Below, piece by piece: positions 57,599-64,000 of a stretch of DNA of 64,000 nucleotides. Below the pieces are notes generated by a model. It saw only the letters and a program-made list of their open reading frames with translations. It was not told where the DNA came from and searched no databases. The DNA is from Fragilaria crotonensis (lineage: Eukaryota > Bacillariophyta > Fragilariophyceae > Fragilariales > Fragilariaceae): positions 30,135 to 94,134 of the forward strand of contig JAKSYS010000182.1 of NCBI GenBank assembly GCA_022925895.1, read 5' to 3'. Position 1 is the first letter of the stretch, and each line of letters starts with the position of its first letter. Made by a program: the position numbers and the translations under genes.

Positions 57599-60500
57599 TT
57601 AGTGTCTTTTCTTCTGGCGAAAGCTGTTGGAAGCCACCTTATCCCAAAGACTGGAACTGGTCTGAAGGGCTCGCTTTCGCTTGCCGGTGGCCGCCACTGG
57701 AGCAACAGAACTCCTCGATTGGCTGTTTTCACTGGAAAACCACGTGACTGAGAGCCACACTCTTGTGGATGGCCGAGACCTTGTCTTTATTGGCAGCGCT
57801 GCCACCTAAGAAACTGGTCTTGTTCTTTCTTTGGTGACAAGCCTTTAATGCGAGAACTAAGCTCCCAGATGTTTGTATCGCAAAGAGGCTTTGCGAGTTG
57901 GAAGAACTTCCATGATGGCTGTCTCCTCCAGAATTTGAGAAAGCAGACTGCGAATTGGAAGATGCAGAATACTGTCGCCTGCTCAACCCTGCGACGTCCT
58001 TCATTGACATCAATTCTTCTTTCATCCGTTGGTCTTCGTCAATTAATCGAAGCTGCGAAAACTCTTCATCTTCCCCGTGAGCTTCCAGCAGACGCTGCAT
58101 ACGAGCGCGCTTTGCGAAGCGCTTGGCAAACGTTCTTGTTCCCGTTCTTCAGCGTCCTCATCGTTCCCCAGGCGTTCCTGTTCTGGGTCCACGTCGTTAT
58201 CATCCTCGTCGTCGTCGGAGTGCTCCTCAATATCACCAGAGCTCCTGTGAAGAAATCTATCCTTTAACATCTTGTCGAAGTGCGACTTCGTCGTCAGCAT
58301 CATCATTGTCCTTAACTGAACCACTCTGTTCGCCATCTTCGTCCTCGCTATCCAGTTCATCATCGTTCAGAAGGCCCAACCTCTTCGCATCTTCTCGATT
58401 GTCTGCGGCCACAAGTTGATCGAAGCGATGCAATCCTCTGGCACCTGATCCTCCCCCAGCAATGCCCCCTCGCCGACCGTCGTAACCTTCTCGCATGCGC
58501 CTCATCATTTCCTTGTGTTTCTCTTTTTCTTCACGCTTCATCAATTCCTTGCGGGCTCGTTCTCCCGCTTCTTCGTCTCCTTCATCGTCAGACAACTCAT
58601 CCACAACATGTTTCAAGTCCTCGTCGTCCAACTCATCATCAACTTCTTCCTCCTCGTCGTCTTCTTTCTTCTTCTTTCCCATGGAGAAACCAAAATCTTC
58701 CAAACCTGCGACTACGTCTTCCTCCTCTTCCTCGTCGGCCTCAGCCTCAACAAGACCACTGCCCTTTCGCTTTGAGTTTTTCAATTGTTCGGCTTCCTTC
58801 GGAGCATTTCCTGCCACCCAGAATTCTTCGCCTTTTTTACTTTTCGGCAGGCTCCTCTGGCTCTGGGGACGAATCCTTCGTACCTCGCGTTACACCCCTT
58901 GGGGCGCGTGGCGACTCCTGTGGGACCTGCGACACAACCGTTTCAGCTTGGGACTGCTCTTCCTCACCTGTGTCGACGTTGACCATGGAGGCATCCTTGT
59001 CGACATTATTCATGTTCTCAGATTCTCGCCTCGGCGGAGCACCAACGAGGAGTGCCTCCGCTGACGATTCTGAATGCCCTGTGCCCATCTCCTTCATCTC
59101 TGGAGCCACATCCGATGATTCTTGTTCCAGTCGTTGTTCCATGACAACATGTTGGTCAAATTTTGTACCGTCGGCAGCCTCATTTTCAACAGCCAAAGAA
59201 AGTTCTTCGTCATCATCGTCACCGTTGGCGTCAACATCTGACTCTTGGTCGTGGTCACTCGGGAGATCTGTCTCCTCGGATGCTTGATTAGCATCGTCGT
59301 CGTCAACGTCATCCTCTTCCTCAATTGCCTTTGCAAGCGCAAGCTCTTCGTCTTCATCGTCATTATCCTGCGATGAGGCTTCACTCGGCTTCCTCCCTCC
59401 TCCCCTTCGTCGTCGAAGGTTCCAACAGCCTCCTCACTAGCAATGAGCATTCGCTCCCGAAGTTGTTTGCGCCCATTCGCCTTGAGACGCGCTTCCTCAA
59501 GCTTGATGACCTGATTACGTTTCATCTCCTCCGCTTGACGGCAATCACGCAGGTGATCTTGTTCCGAGTTGTACCCCAGCTCTCGAGCAAGCCACAAATT
59601 TCCCATCTTTCTCTGTTTGGATAGCAGCGTTCGTCTAAGCGAAGCACGGGCCGACAAGCTCTTGCCTGGAGATGATTGCACACTGAGCGCAACTTCTGAC
59701 CAAGAGATTTGCTTCTTCTCAACAACGCTCGCGTGTGCGCTGCTTATACGAGTAAGAATAGACAAAGCCTTCGATTGAGCATCGCTTCCTGTAGTACCAT
59801 TCGATTTCTCGGTTGCAGTGGATTCCACAGCTTCCTGATGCATTCTGTCCACGATCTCCAGCTCCATGTCTGAATCAGAGTCTGAATCAGATGTGCTAGC
59901 AGCAGGAGGGACGCCTTTCTCCACTTCGGCTCCTTTAGGGATAGAATTCTCACCCGTTACGACTTGAATTCGCTTCTGATCTAGCTTTTGAAGCAGATCA
60001 AGCCGGCCCTCTAGTCTCTTCAACTTCAATTCCTCCGTGTTGGTATTAAATCAGGCGCAATCTGCTCTGCGCGCTCCTGTCTTCCTTATTTTGCTGCATT
60101 TGCAATTCTTCCTGACGTACACGCAGCTCGTCCATGCGTTTCTTGCGAAGCATCTCGGCGTGAATTCGATCGCCGAAGGTTTCTTGGCTTTCGTCGAACG
60201 TCGGTTTGATTTTCGCTTCTGTTCAGATTCCTTCTTGATGCCAGATATCTTCTTGGACTTTCTTTTAGGCTTCTTGTCTTCTTGCTCATAGTCCGAGCTA
60301 TCTTCTTGGTTGTCAGTTTCAAAGTCAGGTTCTGAGGCTTCGTCATCTTCTTCAACTTCCTCGTCGGACTTTTCTTCTCCGTCACTTCCAACAGCAACGG
60401 TGGGCTCGACAGTCCTTGAACAAGATTTTTCAAATGATTGCGGACAAAGATCTTGGTCGTTTTAGCGAGGTGATCCCGTATTCAGCTTCGAGCGACTACA

Positions 60501-61187
60501 ATATCCTTCACGGTCACAGTCTCCTTGTCGGCATGCACAAAGAGACCATCGATCGAAGCAATGAGGTCGTCTTCATCGGGATGATCCTCCAAAGTGTTTA
60601 GCAAGGGCTCCGATTGTTTCTTGGTGGAGGACGGCGCAGGTTCATCGGAGCTGAATTGGTCGGCTTGTGGGTTCGCTTGCTTCGCCGAGGGTGACATCAT
60701 CGGCCGGTTGGTCTGAAGTGTTCTCAATCGTTTCCGCATCATCCGAAGCATTGGTGGTACTGAAGAAGGTCTCATCATTCTCAGACTCCTGAAGGACAAT
60801 TCTTTGTGGCTCGTGGCGTTTTCAAGCTCTACCGTTGACACGAGGGCTTTGGTTGGGCTCACATTGACGCGCTTCTCGTCGGCCCGCCTTGTAAATCGTT
60901 CACCTTATCGTCTTCCAACGTTTCAGGTAATTTAGTTTCGTCAGTGGGATTGACGTTGAGGACATCCTCATCAGTACAATCATGCTCCTCTGTATCCTCA
61001 AATTCTTCGTCGTCACCCAAAGACAGGCATTCTTCGTTTCTTGTCCAATACCGTCCGCAGGCAACAAATCCGAAGCCGTCAGAAGTGCCTCCGACTCAAC
61101 CTCATCCCCAACAGCGCCGTACACCTTGCGACGAGGCTTGCTCACACGAGAAAACGCTGTGGAGATGTTGCTCGATACATCAACCAT
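57599..61187 (-). CDS. Claspin/Mrc1-like replication checkpoint protein (multiply frame-broken)
   Basis: About 1190 codons of one gene, read from ATG at 61187 (MVDVSSNISTAFSRVSKPRR). Frame changes occur about eight times. Most of the protein is acidic and disordered with many Ser-Asp-Glu runs, as in claspin/Mrc1. Central part: KRLEGRLDLLQKLDQKRIQV, LWLARELGYNSEQDHLRDC. The diagnostic region lies at 58560-58330: KREEKEKHKEMMRRMREGYD, then ARGLHRFDQLVAADNREDAK and LGLLNDDELDSEDED. FDKMLKDRFLHRSSGDIEEH and RMQRLLEAHGEDEEFSQLRL follow. The C-terminus is basic (KRKRALQTSSSLWDKVASNS). Claspin bridges the replication fork and the checkpoint kinase. SQ sites are present (QSQSA-like stretches near 57930). 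The identity rests on motif order. Confidence 0.65.
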
Positions 61188-62299
61188 GGTGCAGAAAACA
61201 ATGTCGACCTGCTCATCACGAGGACTACAGTACTACTGATTTTCGTAGAACCAACCTCAAGCAAAGATGAAATCCTGGCGCGGGGAGCCCCACTACCAGG
61301 TACAATAAGGACTTACTGGAGTACCAGGTACTACTATACTGGAACTATCATTCGTTGTTGGAGTTTGCTTATTTTTTGCGTTATTCGTTAATATATGTTA
61401 AGATATGCTGATGATGTTTTTGATGTGCTGATTTTATATTTTTAGCCAAACAATGTGTATGATAGAAGATCCAGGTACTGTATACAGAATACTGATACTC
61501 AAGTTATACGTAGCATACTGTACTCCTAGTAGTAATCCGAGCTTTATTAAATTCAAATTCAACCTGCCATGCCAACTCGTTCTTTTCTGCACGGTATCTT
61601 ATTTCATGGTGTACTAGCTTCGGTAGTACAGTACAGTACACCACGAGTCCTCCGCTCTTTTAAGAATATATTTTTATAGATACTGTACACTGTACGCTAG
61701 TACACACAAGATGCAAGTGAGAACTGAGTCTTCCGAGCCGACGACAACCACTGTCAGTAGACTATGCATACTCCGTACTGTCCTTCTGGTGCGCAGGTGT
61801 GGGGATTGGGGATGGACGTATTTCTAACTTGCAAATGCCTGGTTTAACCTCTATTTCAGACTCAACTCACTATGATGAGTAGTAGTACTCAGTATCATTG
61901 CTGCTAGGACCGAGGACCGAGTACAACACATTAAGTTGTCTACTACAGGTGGATATTCTGGAGACAGACCATGCATTGCATACATCTCTCTCCCATGGCG
62001 ATTTGGAGAGGCTCTCACAGACCGAAGGTTCGCAATTGTCCCGAGACTACAGTTCTATTGTGTCCCTTAACGACTCTGCCAGCTACACACGCCCTGATCA
62101 TGCTGCGCCATGGTAAACAACACAAGCTACACAGTTTTCTTAGCTACCGTTCGAAATAGATGCGGGAAGTCTTGCTTCCCGAATCGCGCCATGAAACTCA
62201 TGCTGACTGCATGCAGACGATGACACACATGGGATTCAGCGGTGCATAGGGCCTGGCCTTCATTCTTGCAATTCCCTTCCGGCTTGCTATATTGGTAGC
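61188..62299. other. intergenic, GTAC-rich
   Basis: No gene supported. 61290-61690 is AT-rich with clusters of GTACTGTA-type motifs. Confidence 0.5.
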
Positions 62300-63498
62300 C
62301 TAATGATTGTTCAATCCTCGTAAACTCATTGGATTTGTAAAAGGATGAACTTTGTTCGAGATGCCATAGTAGTTGATGAAGTAACCGAGTGCCCAGTCGC
62401 CGTGTATGCAATAACCAGGATTCTTCCATCGCTTGTAATCGGCAAAGGAAACATAGCCGCATGAGCCGCCATGAGGTCAGTTATGCTCATACCGTTCTTC
62501 CACGCAAAACCTTCACCAATTAAGTTTTCTTTGAGTTGCATACACACCTTGGTTTCCCAGACATCATCCTTTCTTGGATGATCGCAGTCGACCGGTCGGA
62601 TCCACTTCTCAAGTGACGCCTTGCTCAGAATCAATCCGAACCCACCGTAGGGATAATCAAAGGCAATCTCGGCAATTGGCATGCGCACTAAACACCCGGC
62701 ATCCGCAGTCGCCCGCAACGGATCCTTCTGTTCCAAATAGGGATACATCTTAATCATGTTGTAGTACGTATCGTCGTCTTGCACAAGCAAAAAGTCCGGA
62801 AGCGTAAAAGTCGATCCCTGTTGAGCCAGTTCCTGTCGATAGAAGCGCCCCACTTTGCCTACGTGCGCGAATCTTGTCAGGGCACACATCCACCTGGTCT
62901 TCCGAAAGCGGACCATGAAATCCCTCGCACGAAGCGATTGCGCAAGAACTTGACTCGCCGGTCCGCTCGTCGCCAGGCCTTACGAACAGTATTCACTGAT
63001 TCTCTGCATGTCATCGATTGTAATATTGGTTGAACATGTCGGATCAGCATCATCCAGTTCGGTGGCGCCAAAGAAGTAACGGATCGAATGGTGACTGCCC
63101 ACGTTTTCACCTGACCTTCAAGCGTGACGAGTGAAGATTCGGTGGCGACAGAAATTGTGTCGATGGCGAGTGGCAAGGTGGTATTAAGAAATTGCGGTCT
63201 CGTCTTTCCATCGATTTTTGACCTCGATACCAAATGTGTTGCATCAGGCTATTGGAGTCGTGGGGTTGGGGTTCATGGGTCCGTCACCTGGTAGCAGATA
63301 CTGCAGCGTAGCATGGTCGACTGGTTTCGCCTTTTCAGCGACAATTCGATCCACTTCCAGCTGCGCTTGCTCCTTTGGAACTTGAATGAGCTCCTCCTTG
63401 TGTTTTCTCTGGATGTCTGGCAATGCGACGTCCGGTTGTTCGGATTCCGTCGAAAGCAATAGTATGAATGTGAATGCTAACGCGATGATCAGAGTCAA
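62300..63498 (-). CDS. Fringe-like glycosyltransferase (GT31-type), Golgi type II (frame-broken)
   Basis: The start at 63498 gives a single membrane anchor (MTLIIALAFTFILLLSTE), a type II Golgi protein. A stem follows. The catalytic domain is spread over several frames: HHSIRYFFGATELDDADPTC, LPDFLLVQDDDTYYNMIKMY with the DxD metal/nucleotide-sugar motif, ADAGCLVRMP, FDYPYGGFGLILSKASLEKW, and GEGFAWKNGMSITDLMAAHA. After one T too few near 62460 the reading continues YVSFADYKRWKNPGYCIHGD and WALGYFINYYGISNKVHPF, ending at 62300. About four one-base changes. The order and spacing match fringe/C1GALT-like enzymes that add galactose or GlcNAc to glycans. The acceptor is unknown. Confidence 0.75.
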
Positions 63499-64000
63499 GA
63501 CACCCCCTGCCGTTTCAACTCCTTATTCAGAACCCTCGACTCCTGAGGTTTTGCTGGGTTTATTCGTCGCCTCATGATAATTATGTGAGGATGTATTCGA
63601 TGAGCCGCTCAATTGACCTTCCTAGGACGATTGCACCTTCATGCTGGACATGTACATTTGATTGTATGTGTGATTTGTGATATGTGATATGGGATATGGG
63701 ATATGGATACATGGAAACGAGTACACTAGCATGTACCGGGACCTGCATGCGCCTACGAGGCTACGAGTCCTTCATTATCATAGTTGGGTACAGTACGCGG
63801 TCATCCTGTTCCCGCTCGTGACTAAACTGTGCCTCCGCGTCTTTAATGCGTTTTTGGTTTAAGAACTTTAAACTTTAAACCCAGACCCACCGTCCACCGT
63901 ACATCATACATGCATACAGTACAGTACATTTAATAATATATATACTCTACTAGGATCCGATTAGAATGCGGAAATGACGTCAAGCCGTACCAATCGGGTC
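63499..64000. other. intergenic, GATATGGG microsatellite
   Basis: No gene seen. 63670-63712 is a short (G)GATATG repeat. Confidence 0.5.

Overview
This window looks like nuclear DNA of a pennate diatom or a close stramenopile relative. The signs are a Ty1/copia element of the diatom type, a PPR protein whose N-terminus has a signal peptide followed by an ASAFAP-like Ala-Phe cleavage motif (diatom plastid targeting), short GT-AG introns of 46-80 bp, and Crypton, PIF/Harbinger and IS630-like transposons side by side. No tRNA, rRNA or CRISPR was recognised. The species assignment is inference.

Layout. 0.5-13.2 kb is a transposon block. PIF/Harbinger element A (518-4862) is followed by PIF/Harbinger element B (5058-9382), which carries a nested MULE-like MITE (5118-5935), and then by an IS630/mariner-like element (9542-13149). 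13.2-22.6 kb is host DNA: a secreted PLC-like phosphodiesterase with Thr-Pro-Arg repeats, a plastid-type PPR protein, and a coiled-coil multi-pass membrane protein. The membrane protein's 5' end runs straight into a young copia element (22654-28941). 29.8-37.3 kb is again mobile: a dead Crypton, an internally deleted Harbinger element (32719-33526), and a second copy of the IS630-like family in reverse orientation (33611-37295). A trypsin-like protease follows (38798-39850), then a second Crypton (40491-42519, minus strand), an unclassified two-gene transposon-like unit (43134-47756) and a 178-bp tandem repeat (about 48830-49540).

50.4-63.5 kb holds six host genes: a TPR protein, an FGGY (xylulokinase-like) sugar kinase, an AlkA-type DNA glycosylase, a DUF155/Rmd1 protein, a claspin/Mrc1-like replication-checkpoint protein and a fringe-like glycosyltransferase. 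Each is recognisable from conserved motifs but broken by one to many single-base frame changes. Most of those I could resolve are single-base losses in short homopolymers. This points to residual assembly indels, or else to a decaying segment. The earlier host genes (PLC, trypsin, membrane protein) are intact.

The most novel item is the two-copy IS630-like family. It has TA-flanked termini starting TATGGC, and a DDE transposase in which SAP-like repeats are inserted between the second Asp and the Glu (about 270 residues apart).
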